Assembly (NCBI RefSeq): GCF_000003815.2
Contig: NC_049990.1
Coordinates: 4,824,251-4,888,250, forward strand
From: Branchiostoma floridae
Taxonomy: Eukaryota; Chordata; Leptocardii; Amphioxiformes; Branchiostomatidae
DNA length: 64,000 nucleotides
Reading direction: 5' to 3'
Below the pieces are notes generated by a model. That model was not told the origin of the DNA, searched no databases, and saw only the letters and a program-made list of their open reading frames with translations. Of the stretch, positions 1 to 10,592 are shown one piece after another; position 1 is the stretch's first letter, and each line of letters starts with the position of its first letter. A program made the translations under genes and the position numbers.

Positions 1-176
1 TGAAAAATATATTACCCTAACTGAATGTTAATTCTAGATTTAATGTTGTTTTGTCTCGTTACCCTTGCTGCAATTACAGGCCGTGTATATACATGTATGC
101 AGCGATATGAAACAGCAATTTTGCATTCAGAAAGATATTAAACGTTATGCTAACTGATCTTTTAATGAACACATAC

Positions 177-1326
177 CTCAATATTTCCCTGTAGTGTTAC
201 AGGATATGTGAGGTCAGAATGACGTGTTTCTGTGGTCTCACCGATGAAGATTCCAAACAACATGGCGGCCACAGCAACGCACGTGATGACAAGGCAAACC
301 CCCATACGGTGGGAGAGGAAAGGACGAATTCGGTCGTGAGGAGCTGGCTCCTCATCTGAAGGGTCTGAGAAAAAAAAAGAGGTTTGGATTTTTTAATGTT
401 CCGGGCCATATGATCGAGATATGACATCGCTATCTCAAAAGTAAGGTTTTAAGGTGTCAGACCTCATGATCGAGAGAGTCAATCTGATACAACCTACAGA
501 TGGTTAATTCATGATGTAATAATAACAAACTGCATTTGATTATAGTTCACATTGACAATGGATATTCTGGGTCCATTATGGATTTAAGATTCAATTTCAG
601 TAGGAGAGACGCTCGAGCCCAAAAAACAGAAATCTGCCAAGTGATGACTTCGAGTACACGTTAGAGTGAGTCAGTGAGTGAGTGGGTGAGTGTGAGAGAG
701 TGACCGTGAGTGAGTTAGTGAGCGAGGGAGGAAGGGACTTAGTGTGTGAGAGTGAAGGCCATTCTTCTGATTTGTGATCAACAATTTTACTTACCAGCTG
801 AGGAACCAGTGCGATCAGCGACTTGCTCTATGCTTCGGTTTCGTCCAGTCACGGAAGTTCCTCCTCTGCCAGCCTGGCCAGGGACAACATCACGCATCAC
901 TACCAGTTCCGGGTCTTCGTAAACACCCGATGATGTTGAGTAGACATCTTCTGAAGCGGCCACTGTTTCTTCTCTCAGAGTGACTATTTGGTTGGTGGAA
1001 ATATTGCTTGGCTTCACGGATTGTGGTTCTTCATAAATACCTGATGGTGTTGAGTAACACTCTTCTGAAGCAGCCGCTGTTTCTGCTCTTAGCACAATTG
1101 TTTTGTTGGTGGGGACGTTACTTGGTTTTACAAGCTGTGCTTTTTCATAAACACCTGATGGCGTTGAACAGGTGTCCTCTGGAGCGGTTGCTGTTTCTGT
1201 CCTGACTGTATGAGCAAAGGGGACATTTCTCGCCACTACCGGTTGCGCTTCCTCATAGGTACCTGATGTTGTTGAGTAGAATCCGTCCGGATCGACTGTC
1301 TGACTACTTTCCTCCATCACTGCCAA
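177..1326 (-). CDS. Gene A: type II membrane protein with YSTP/YEE tandem repeats (partial; paralogue of gene B)
   Basis: Two coding exons are visible. The first (795-1326, ATG at 1326, 532 nt) ends at a GTAAGT donor in phase 1. The second (177-364, 188 nt) has a TTCTCAG acceptor and a GTATGT donor and keeps the frame. The protein starts MAVMEESSQTVDPDG and has three units related to EDVYSTPSGVYEE plus a degenerate N-terminal unit. The second exon encodes a basic stretch (HDRIRPFLSHR) followed by a hydrophobic helix (VITCVAVAAMLFGIFIG). There is no signal peptide and positive charges lie before the helix, so an N-in type II topology is inferred. The repeats are more decayed than in gene B: one tyrosine is now cysteine (EDTCSTPSG) and another unit has lost the proline (YSTSSG). 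The remaining exons, presumably stalk and NHL domain by analogy with gene B, lie beyond the left edge. Molecular function is unknown. Confidence 0.8.
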
Positions 1327-2030
1327 CCGCTGTACCTTGTAGTCTCAGTTTGATGGCATCAAGCAATAGTCTTCATTTTTAGTTACTCCTACCTGTTCTA
1401 CTCGTAAAACTTTGAATACTAGTTCATGTGATAGTTCAAAGTTTAGATAGCTTAAGAATTAGCGCTGCTGTCTGGAGGACGTAAATGAGTAGCTAGAGAA
1501 CAATCCAGCAGGAAACAAAACTGAACAGAACTGTGGAGTGTGGATATTTTCTTTGTTCTCTGCGTTTTATAAAATTTCGGGCCTTCCCAACAGCACTAGC
1601 GAAAATATGATTGTCTAGGTCCCCAAATTGAACACAGTATTGCTGTATTAATGTTTTCAGGGAAGGGTAGATGATTGTCTTTTTCCAACCAGACCGATTT
1701 GAAATTATAGATTTATATTTCCTTTTAATTCCGTTATTGTAGTAAGTAGATCAGACAAATCAAATTAGGTGTCGAAGGCTACGTTTTTTTCTTGCTGTTG
1801 TCCCGCTCACACAGCAAAAGTTTGAAAAGTTTAAAATGACTGGATATAAGAGAAATCTTATCAACAACGTAAGAATTTAAATTGTAGATCACTAGTACTG
1901 TAAGACGATTTGCACCTAAGTATCCGCATGTAATTGTAGAACAAAACTCGCGAGAGTATCACTAGAAGGCGCCACTGAATATGATATGGTATGGGCGACG
2001 TTTCTAACATTCGTCACCATGGCGTCGTTA
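1327..2030. repeat. Upstream region of gene A; copy 1 of a tandemly duplicated intergenic block
   Basis: This stretch holds no gene. About 1440-1960 is clearly similar to 2560-2960 and to 10700-11150. Shared signatures include TTCGGGCCTTCCCAACAGC, GATTGTCTAGGTC and CACACAGCAAAAGTTTGAAA. A further shared block follows (AAGGCGC...GATATGGTATGGGCGACG) at about 1950-2025, 4965-5045 and 11195-11270. In two of the three places the block sits just upstream of a gene of the A/B family, so it probably includes their promoter. Confidence 0.65.
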
Positions 2031-2229
2031 TACCCCCCTCACATGTAGCGAAAATCGATCGGACGACGAGTCTGCGAGCTCTCAATTACGAAGANNNNNN
2101 NNNNNNNNNNNNNNNNNNNNNNNNNNNNNNNNNNNNNNNNNNNNNNNNNNNNNNNNNNNNNNNNNNNNNNNNNNNNNNNNNNNNNNNNNNNNNNCGTCCG
2201 ATCGATTTTCGCTAAATGTGACGGGGGTA
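2031..2229. mobile_element. Fold-back MITE, PIF/Harbinger-like, with 3-bp TTA target duplication
   Basis: The ends are inverted repeats: the left end begins TACCCCCCTCACATGTAGCG and the right end is the complement of a very similar string, ending GACGGGGGTA. TTA flanks both sides (2028-2030 and 2230-2232). The paralogous intergenic block at about 5030-5070 carries the empty site (GCCGTTATGACGCATGACC) with a single TTA. A 3-bp TTA/TAA duplication is typical of PIF/Harbinger elements. No transposase is present. The assembly gap lies inside the element. Confidence 0.75.
2095..2194. other. Assembly gap (100 N)
   Basis: Exactly 100 unknown bases lie between the two arms of a fold-back element. 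Its true length and content are unknown. Hairpin structure is a plausible cause of the break in assembly. Confidence 0.98.
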
Positions 2230-2239
2230 TTATGACGCA

Positions 2240-2960
2240 TGACCTGAATAACACCTTGGGGCCCAGAATGGATACATAAAAGGTACTCGTCCCAACGATG
2301 CACTTTTTATATACATTGTATAAAAAGACCACAATGATTTTATTTGATGGGTGACATTGGATTTTATTAGCTTTCAAATTACATTTAGAAGCGGTGTCTT
2401 GGACTGTACTCTTAGAGACGACAATGGAAAAAAGAGGGTTTAGCTACCTTGCCATAGAAACAGTGGATAACAGTCCATTGATCTACGGCCTTTTAAGACG
2501 GTTATATGGGGCCACCTTTCCCGGTGGAAGAATAATAACAAAAATAAAAGTATCTTATGTGGATGTTTCTTTGTGCGCTGCGTTTTATACAATGTCGGCC
2601 GTTCCCATCAACTCAGCTGTAGCGAAAATCTGATTGTCTAGATCTTTCAAGATGGGACACAGAATTGCTGTTTTATTGTTTTCAAGAAAGGTAGATGATT
2701 GCCCTTTTCCAACCAGACAAATTTGAAATTATATCAAAATCATTTTAATTTCGCTATTGTATGCAGTATGTAGGCCAGACAAATCAAATTACATTGTGTT
2801 GCCTGCGTGTCGAAGGCTACGATTTTTTTTGTGCAGTTGTCCCGCACACACAGCAAAAGTTTGAAATGTCTTAAGTTGCCTGTGTGTAGGAGAAATCTTA
2901 CCAACAATGTCAAAATTTTATTTGTAGATAGCTGCAAGACGATTTGTACTTGTAAAGAAA
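2240..2960. repeat. Duplicated intergenic blocks (T1 at 2240-2540, P2 at 2560-2960)
   Basis: 2240-2540 matches 5840-6065 and, more weakly, 17030-17250 (for example GCGGTGTCTTGGA and AGTGGATAACAGTCC versus AGTAGATAATAACC). 2560-2960 is a second copy of the upstream block of genes A and B, but here it has no gene next to it. This indicates three P-T units in the locus, one of which has lost or never had a coding part. No convincing coding region is seen. Confidence 0.6.
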
Positions 2961-2970
2961 AACAGTAGTA

Positions 2971-3820
2971 AGGCCATGTTGATTTGATTATATGGATGAC
3001 ATCCTCCGGGAACTCCAAAACTGATGCGAGCGAGCGAATAAAAAAAAAGTTTGGCAAAAAAAAAAGTTGCCTTCAGTATGAAATCAAAGTGGCCAGGAAG
3101 GTTGAACATAGGACTAAACACACAGTATGGTATACCAACAGTTACGTGTAGGGACCCGTACATCATACGGGTGCAAAACATTTGTTTCTTCTTGGACCAA
3201 TCCGAAAAAAACAGACCTGAAAAAAAAAGAGGAACAGGTTTCGCCAATTACAAAATGGACACACTATGTCGGCAGCCATTTGGGGTCTAACCGGGGGGCC
3301 AAGAAGACAACAAGATCGAAGTCAAGTAGAGTTTATAGTCAATTGCACCAAGTTTCTACAGTCAAAGGTACAGAGACAGTTAGCCTTTATTACATGGAGA
3401 TGGGATTTTAAAATGCAGAGGGAGTCCAATAACCCACCAAACAGATTCCTTTGTAGCGAAATTGACCAATTACCATTGTTTTGAGTATTGCCAGTTCTCA
3501 AGTTTCCACAGACAATCAGGTTCATGTCCGGACCTGGAAATTTCTGTACTGGTACCTCCCCCAACCAACAATAGTTTTTTTTTTTCTTTCTGTCCTTTCA
3601 CATCTTATTCTTTGACTTTAGATTCATTTTGGCATTCTATAGCATTAGTTATCTGTTTTCTGATCCTTTTTTTTTCAATCTACGGAATATTTGTGCTCAT
3701 TTTACAGCTGCTTTGCACAATTTATTCACGGTGTGGTCGAAAACTTTTTTTTTTTTTTGGAAATGGCCGAAAATTGGTGCGAGCGCGGATGTCATCCATA
3801 TAATCAAATCAATGTGGCCT
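2971..3820. mobile_element. TIR element about 850 bp (AGGCCAYRTTGATTTGATTA family), non-autonomous
   Basis: The left end AGGCCATGTTGATTTGATTA continues into TATGGATGACATCC, and the right end is its near-perfect inverted complement over about 34 bp with only two or three mismatches. The interior has poly-A/T tracts and no intact coding region. A second copy starts at 63449 in a USP9X intron. Superfamily is not certain because the flanking duplication is unclear. Confidence 0.7.
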
Positions 3821-3841
3821 AACTAGAGTTCGGGGACCCCA

Positions 3842-4944
3842 TACCTCCATGAAATATTTATTGCTTTTTTGTGGATGGTATGTACAATGTATGTTTATAG
3901 TCGGTTGTATTTGAGAGTAATGGTTATATAATATAAATGTTATGGGAAAGTAGTGGTGTATTTATTTAATGTCACAGAGGATGTCCATCTGATTAGTAAT
4001 TATCAAAATGTGACACTTAATTGTGTAATGTGCGTTTAAGAGGTCGACGGCATATGGTAGCGTGGTGTTCCTTAAGCTTGATGTTTGGCATTTAAAATGT
4101 CTAAGGTTGTCAGCATTATTGAGGTTCGACTATGTGCCTCAGAGCTGTGTGGTGGGAGGAAGTTGGGAAACTCAGAAAGAAGAAGGGATGTGGCCAACTT
4201 TAGTCAGATGGTGATTTGATTTTCCACCAATATGTCATAACATCAGCTGTTTACACGGTACAAAAACGAGATGCACACTTTCCTCTGACAGCCCTACACC
4301 AACTGTAAGATGAATACTTGGCGCCAACCCCGTCTGTTAGAAAACAAGTACCATTGGCTACGAAAGAGACAACTAACAACTGTCCCTTATCGTAACAAAA
4401 TCAGAACATCTGTATCGCCCATAAAACTTCTGACACCCAACCCAGATGAGAGGACCTAATGGCATTTTAATCACCATGTCACTCAAATCAGCAGTACAGT
4501 ATGTGAGACATCCATACCTGTTAAGCATTATCGTTAAATGTACCTCAACTTCTTACAATTATACTTACGCTTCACATCTCCATGATATCCTAAGCAGACA
4601 TAAATAAAACTAATTATCATATTAAATAAATAAATAAAAAAACTCGGGGTTCCCCAAACAGCTGTCACCTCACCATCTGCTTGGAGCTAAGCCCATTAAC
4701 AAACACATAAAGCACGATGCCTGTACCAATATATCTCAAATATAGGGGTGATTTCTGATATTATTACATCGATTATAACGACAGATACGGCTCCCCAAAT
4801 CTCATCGATTCGAGCTTTCATCACACCCCACCAACACAACAAGTATGAAACCAATCCATCCAGCCGTTCTTGAGTAATCATCTACACAGACAGAGACACA
4901 TAACAGAAAATATAACCTCCATTCCATGACATTTCATGGAGGTA
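3842..4944. mobile_element. Probable TIR element ending in TACCTCCATGAAAT
   Basis: The segment starts TACCTCCATGAAAT and ends with the exact inverted complement ATTTCATGGAGGTA. The interior is AT-rich and non-coding. Related termini occur at 13478-13510 and twice in the sushi gene (about 21740-21770 and 21900-21930). The segment separates parts of the P2 duplication block, which supports an insertion, but the class is unknown. Confidence 0.45.
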
Positions 4945-5100
4945 ATTACATGAAGGAAGATTGCGAGAGTTTCGATAGAAGGCGCAGCTGATCATGATAT
5001 GGTATGGGCGACAGTTCTAACACCCGTCACCATGGTGCCGTTATGACGCATGACCTAAATAACGCTTGAGAACACATTAGGTACCAGAATGGGTACATAA

Positions 5101-5836
5101 ACAAGTGCTGGGCGTCCGGGGTTCGTAAGATACTGGAGGAATGCTGTTTTGCCTACATATGGAGATCTCAAGTATCTCTAGGAACAAACCTATCATAATT
5201 AATCAACGCCATCAGCCAATGTTAAAAGGATATTTACATTCAGACATTTAAAGCCGAAATACACAACGACAAACGGGACAAATCTTTCGGTAACAAATTA
5301 CGGACCTATAGATTATTCAAGACTATTTATAAAGAAGAAGAATATCTGATGGTTAACAACATACAACACAGAGTGGCTGTAAATAAACTCCGGATTAGTT
5401 GCCACAAGTTACATATCGAAACTGGAAGGCACAACCGCAATCCTCTGCAGCATAGAGTCTGCCAATTTTGTGATCTACAACAGGTAGAAGATGAACAGGA
5501 TTTTATTTTACACCGTAAATTGTACCATGAGGAACGGATTGTGCTTTATGAATATATCAGAAAAGCGTTCCCATATTTTGAACATCTTAATGCAACGGAT
5601 AAATTTCTATTTTTGATGCGCCTAGATAAACCCTGTATATCAAGCATTATTTCTTCCTATATCTACACCTGTACAAAGAAGCGAGAAGATGTTGACCACC
5701 CTGTTAGCTTAGTACCTTCAATTATTTAAATTGTATCTTGTTGTCCCTGCATATGTCTGTTATGTCTGTTATCAGTGACCTGTACCTAGCCCGTCGAGGC
5801 ATGAATGTACAATAAAGGTCTTTCATTCATTCAATT
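5101..5836 (+). mobile_element. 5'-truncated non-LTR retrotransposon (LINE) 3' end
   Basis: A coding tail runs from about 5200 to 5729. It includes VNKLRISCHKLHIETGRH and, near residue 35 of the visible frame, a CxFC...H...Y zinc-like pattern (VCQFCDLQQVEDEQDF) typical of the C-terminus of LINE polymerase proteins. A short 3' UTR with AATAAA follows, ending in a CATT-type tail at about 5815-5836. The reverse transcriptase core is absent, so this is a 5'-truncated dead copy. The paralogous block at 2265-2300 lacks it (GATACATAAAAGGTACTCG), giving an empty site in the same window. Confidence 0.75.
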
Positions 5837-6064
5837 AAAGGTTCTAGATCCAACGATGCACTTTGTTTGGTAAAGAAAAGGCCACAATGACTTCATTTGA
5901 TGGGTGACATTGAATTTTCCTCACCTCACCTCAACTATCCCTTGACCTCTGAATTTTACCAGCTTTCAAATAATATTTGACAGCGGTGTCTTGGAATATA
6001 CTCTAAGAGGCAATGGAAGAGGAGGTTGGCTACTGCACCCTAGAAACTGAAGATAACAATCCAA

Positions 6065-6360
6065 CTATAGAAAGGTAATATTTGCAAGCAAATACAGAAT
6101 ACCTTCACATGTTGTAGTCTAACACTGGCAACTGTTTTGTTCATTCTTATTTGAACACATTTCTAAATGTAGTGACCCGAGCCCCTCTAGGTCTGACATT
6201 TGCTACATTATGTAACCGAACACCACATGGTGCCTGCTACTTTACCGGTTACCATGGTGACAGCCGTCTGGTACAGGTCGTTGACCTTATTTGCGCGGAG
6301 AAGAAGAAGAAACAAAGCAAAACAATATGTTCCCTTCTGTGAAGGTAACATAATAATCTA
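6065..6360 (+). repeat. Dispersed ~300-bp repeat (second copy at 48585-49316, inverted)
   Basis: From GAAAGGTAATATTTGCAAGC to GTGAAGGTAACATAATAATC this matches, in reverse orientation, the sequence around 48585-49316 in a PCCA intron. The distant copy is interrupted by another element, so this copy supplies its empty site (TTTACCGGTTACCATGGTG). It lies inside the duplicated T2 block, which in the T1 copy lacks the insert. No coding potential is recognised. Confidence 0.7.
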
Positions 6361-6599
6361 CGGTTATAGGACTACCTTTACCTTTTAGGGTAATAACAAA
6401 ATTAAAGTATCTACGACTAAGTGCATGCTAGCTTTCTTACGCTATTGATAAATACAGATACGAAAACGATGATTTTATCATAAAGATTATATAGAAGTTA
6501 AATATTTTCCAGCTATTAGGGCCTAAGTTTAATTATTCTTGAAACCCCTTGAAAAACATTATTGTGTGTAAAAATATATATGAATGATGAGAGTGAGTT

Positions 6600-6960
6600 G
6601 TTGAGCTGTTTCCATTTATTTAAGGTTACTTTACATGGACTTGTTATTCTCTATTTTTGGTGACACGATGCGGTACCTATAAGACAATTACTGAATATAT
6701 TCACTTTACGTGAAGTTTGTAAAAGAAACCAGTTGGTGCCATTACATTCTTAGTGACATGTCATGTCACAATTGCAAAGACTATGATTTAGCTTTTGCAT
6801 CAAGCAAGACACTTTTCATAAGACGAATATCTGGTGAGATTTTTTCTCTACCAGCGCAAGACGATGCGGCCATGGTCTCAATTGCAGACTTGATTCAGTT
6901 GGACCTTGAATAGACCAGGTAGGCTTGTCCAGTCGACTTGTCCAGTTGTATGGGTTAAGA
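6600..6960 (-). pseudogene. Truncated copy of the last exon and 3' UTR of the sushi/FN1 gene
   Basis: The minus strand here aligns with 18010-18390. It keeps the 3' UTR and part of the last fibronectin type I coding exon (TGGACAAGCCTACCTGGTC, then CAACTGAATCAAGTCTGCAA). The module is cut on its upstream side near 6950, and it has internal deletions and lost cysteines (the NCV region reads as a stop and HIVC as RIVLR). No other exon of that gene is found nearby. It is a relic left by the segmental duplication. Confidence 0.75.
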
Positions 6961-7497
6961 CATGGCGGAAGCGTCAATTATATAAATTTCTAGTTACGTA
7001 TAAATTCGATGTACATTATACAAAACGTTAAGAGTTATCATAATATAAGAAAACAACTCATAGACTTAAGGGACGTGCAATCATTCGGTGTTTAGTACCA
7101 CAAACAAAGAGTGTGAGTTGAAAAAAAATACATAAGTAAAGAAATTGTTCAACATTCTATCAGTAACATTGTAGTAGACCCATATTTAGAGTTGGTCCTT
7201 GTCACAGCTAGCCAAAACGTGATAACACGATTCAGAGAAATTCATATAGACTTCAAAGGCGGCCTTTTGTAGAGTGGGTGCTGTCAAAGCTCAACGCTAC
7301 GTTTGGGAAGCTTAGTTAAGCCAGCGGCTACATATCTCACAATAGATTAGGCAGATTAGCTCCGCTCTACGCCATACGTACAATGCAACAATTATATTAC
7401 GCTCAACTTTGAATCAGAGCAGTCCAGCTTTGAATTATGTAGAACTACAGCTCTGCTTGAAGGGTCGAGGTACAGGCCACCTTCAAATGCAGGTTCC
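6961..7497. other. Intergenic; 3' flank of gene B
   Basis: Nothing coding is seen. The duplication breakpoint between the truncated FN1 exon and the 3' flank of gene B must lie here. No strong AATAAA was found on the minus strand directly after the gene B stop. Confidence 0.4.
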
Positions 7498-8920
7498 TCA
7501 GTAACTCGGGTAGACAGTAACAGTTGCATCAGCCGCATTAGTCAACACTAGCTGTCCTTTCGGGCCAACGGCAATGTACTTTACCATTTTCAGTCCTGTA
7601 GCCACGTGGCGAACGAACTGCCCACTGCTTGTAAACATTGACACCCGCTTATACCAGTTATCTGCTACGAGAATATGACCGGATCTGTCCGTACCGATGC
7701 CCATGGCACCCATGAGTACACCATTGCTACTGCCGGGATCTGCAAAACTGAACAGGAACTGTCCTGTCTCGTTGTACACGTGTGCGAAGACGCCAAATGA
7801 CATCAGAATGTTCCCATCTTTGTTGACGGCGACGTACTGTGAAACTGCGGATTTCTTTTCACCAAACTTCCGCACCAGCGAGCCGTCCGGCTGAAATATC
7901 AGCACCGAACGGTTGGATGGTCTCGTCACAATAACGTGGCCATTCCGAAGGTCCACGGCGATTCCGCCGAAGCTTCTGTCGCGCTGGGTTTCGAACGTTG
8001 CCAAACCTTGGCCAAACTTGCTGTACTGTACAACGCGGGTGTTAACAAACACCACGTACACCGTCCCCAACACCCACAGGTTGTCCTGGCCGTCTATAGC
8101 GATATCCTCTGCTGACAGCATTTGACGCGCCAGTCCCGGCACAGTGGTTTGGAAATGACGAAGGTAAGCGCCTTTCATGCTGTAGACTTGTACCCGATGG
8201 TTGACGTGATCAGCCACGAATATCTCGTTCCTAGACGAAACGACAACTCTCGTGGGACGTGTGAATTGTCCTGGTCCTGATCCTCTCCCACCAAAAGTGA
8301 TGCTTTGTTGGCTACCTTCTTCAGTTGTAGTCTCTGCAACAATTTCCATTGGATCATCTTAATTTGATATCATCCCAGCCTTACTTTGCGGCACATTCAA
8401 CTCCTTTGTATCTTATCTTCTATAGTATAATGCCGAGCACATTTTTTACTTCCCCGGACTACCCTTCCGTTTAGAGCCTAATCTGCAGTACGACTCTCTA
8501 CCGACTGGCTGAAAAAAGCAAAACTGACGAAAATTGGTATTCGGGAAAAGGTTACATATTTCTTGACCTTCCTACTTGCTTTAGAATATGTTCTTATTTT
8601 GTCGATGACTACATTAAAAAGGTCTATCATTTCTTTGTAAGCTATATACAATCCATCAAAACGAGGTGAAGTTAGGATTTCTATCAGCATCTTTTGGCCT
8701 TTAAGTATATTTACCATCAACTTTGCTGGATGTATAGAGAGCCTTGTATGAGCTTGTTGTAGGTGCCGCACCTCTGGTCTTGTCGTCGGTACTGACCTGT
8801 GTAGATAACGATGACTGGGAAAACGTTTCATGAGTCGAAAGGTGGCATTTTAGAAGCTAGGCTACAATATATATAAGAGGGCCAGTCATATCTTAATTTC
8901 TCATATCTACATACCAAAGT

Positions 8921-8989
<69 letters not shown>

Positions 8990-10592
8990 ACGACGACAAC
9001 AGGTGTACTTACCGTATGAACGGGTGTTGGTTCTGGTGTAGAAGTGGCCAAAGTGGGATGCTCACTCTTGTAGTTGACTGTGGGCATGGTTGCCGGCTGA
9101 AAAGCAGGGGGACGGGATCATTTTTTTAATGCACGACCATCAGTTGAAGCATTCAAAAAGATGTCAAATGTTATGCCATCTGATCTTTTGAAACACCGCG
9201 TACCTGAATATTTCCCTGTAGTGTAACAGGATACGGGCGGTCCAAATGACGGGTTTCTGTGGTCTTTCCGATGAAGATTCCAAACAACATGGCTGCCACA
9301 GCAATGCATATCGTGATGACAATGTAAACACCCTTACGGCGTGAGAGGAAAAGACTGATTCTGTCGTGGCGAGCTGGTTCATCTAAACGATTTGAGAAAA
9401 AAGAGTTTTTGATTTTTTAAATATTTTAGACCTTATAGACCATATGGTAGAGAACGTCAAGATTTGATATCGGTAACTCATAATGCAATCATTAAATGTA
9501 ATTTTCAAAAAGCATTTCACTAGTACACTACATTGCATGCATCTTGGGATCATTTTGAATTCAAGACATAATCTAAGTGGTGAGATACTCGTGCCAAGGA
9601 ATGGTTATTCTTATAAATCAAGAGTTTTACCTACCAGCTGAAGGACCAGTGCGATCAGCTGCTTGCTCTATGCCTTGGTCTTGCCTAGTCACATGATCTC
9701 CTCTTCTGTCAGCCTGGCCAGGGACAACATCACGCATCACTACCACCTTCGGCTCTTCGTAAACACCTGATGGTGTTGAGTAGACATCTTCTGGAGCGGC
9801 TGCTGTTTCTGTTTTCAGAGTGACAATTTGGTTGGTGGGAAGATTACTTGCCTGCACGGATTGTGGTTCTTCATAAATACCTGACGGCGTCGAGTAGACG
9901 TCCTCTGGAGCAGCTGCTGTTTCTGTTTTAACTGTCTGACCAGAGAGTTGGTTGCTTGGCTGCACTTGTTCCCCTTCTTCATAAATACCTGATGGCGTCG
10001 AGTAGACATCCTCTGGAGCAGCTGCTGTTTCTGTTTTAACTGTCTGACCAGAGAGTACTTTACTTGGCTGTACTGGTTCCCCTTCTTCATAAATACCTGA
10101 TGGCGTCGAGTAGACATCCTCTGGAGCAGCTGCTGTTTCTGTTTTAACTGTCTGACCAGAGAGCAGGTTGCTTGGCTGTACTGGTTCCCCTTCTTCATAA
10201 ACACCTGATGGCGTTGAGTAGACGTCTTCTGGAGCAGCCGCTGCTTCTGTTCCTAGACTGACTGCTTTGTTGGTGGAAACATTACTTGGGTCAACTTGCT
10301 GTGCTTCTTCATAAACACCTGATGTTGTGGAATAAACGTCTTCTGGAGCAGTTGTTGCGTCTGTTCTTAGAGTGGTTGTTTGGTTGGTGAGAACGTCACT
10401 TGCCTGAACGGGGTTTGCTTCTTCATAGACACCCGATGGTGTTAAGTAGACGTCTTCTAGAGCGATTGCTATTTCTGTACTGACTGTATGATCAGAGGGG
10501 ACACTTCTCGCCACTACCGGTTGCGCTTCCTCATATGTTGAGAAGAATCCGTCCGGATCGACTGTCTGAATACTTTCCTCCATCACTGCCAA
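7498..10592 (-). CDS. Gene B: type II membrane protein, YSTP/YEE repeat tail, TM helix, stalk, NHL propeller
   Basis: Proposed exons in transcript order are 9635-10592 (ATG at 10592), 9204-9382, 9013-9096, a candidate micro-exon 8772-8796, and 7498-8357. All have GT/AG junctions and together give 2106 nt, or 701 residues. Residues 1-319 hold one degenerate and seven clear units of 36-38 residues starting EDVYSTPSG(V/I)YEE. Residues about 338-358 form one hydrophobic helix (after HDRISLFLSRRKG). A Thr/Pro-rich stalk follows, then an NHL-repeat domain (about 425-701; first blade GPGQFTRPTRVVVSSRNEI). There is no signal peptide, and the charge bias puts the repeats in the cytosol and NHL outside. 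In known proteins YxxP repeats bind Crk-type SH2 domains when phosphorylated and YEE resembles Src SH2 ligands; such a role here is inference. An alternative is that the NHL exon belongs to a separate gene. Confidence 0.7.
8922..8990. repeat. (GA)n microsatellite followed by a G run
   Basis: Uninterrupted GA dinucleotides (about 28 units) run into nine or more G. It lies in the intron of gene B, about 22 bp downstream (in transcription sense) of the stalk-exon donor at 9012. Confidence 0.97.
9635..10592 (-). repeat. Coding tandem repeat, 108-114 bp units (EDVYSTPSG[VI]YEE...)
   Basis: Seven units lie in one exon. The three units between about 9890 and 10215 are nearly identical at DNA level (108 bp, 36 residues), while the outer ones are diverged. 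This pattern fits recent expansion by slippage or unequal exchange. Gene A carries only three units plus a decayed one in the homologous exon. Confidence 0.9.

Noticed and set aside
2394-2633. 79-codon plus-strand frame in the T1/P2 blocks
   Set aside because: The homologous blocks at 5980 and 17160 do not keep the frame, so it is not a conserved coding region.
8478-8831. 117-codon minus-strand frame in a gene B intron
   Set aside because: No recognisable domain, and it overlaps the candidate micro-exon in a different frame. Base composition is like the surrounding intron.
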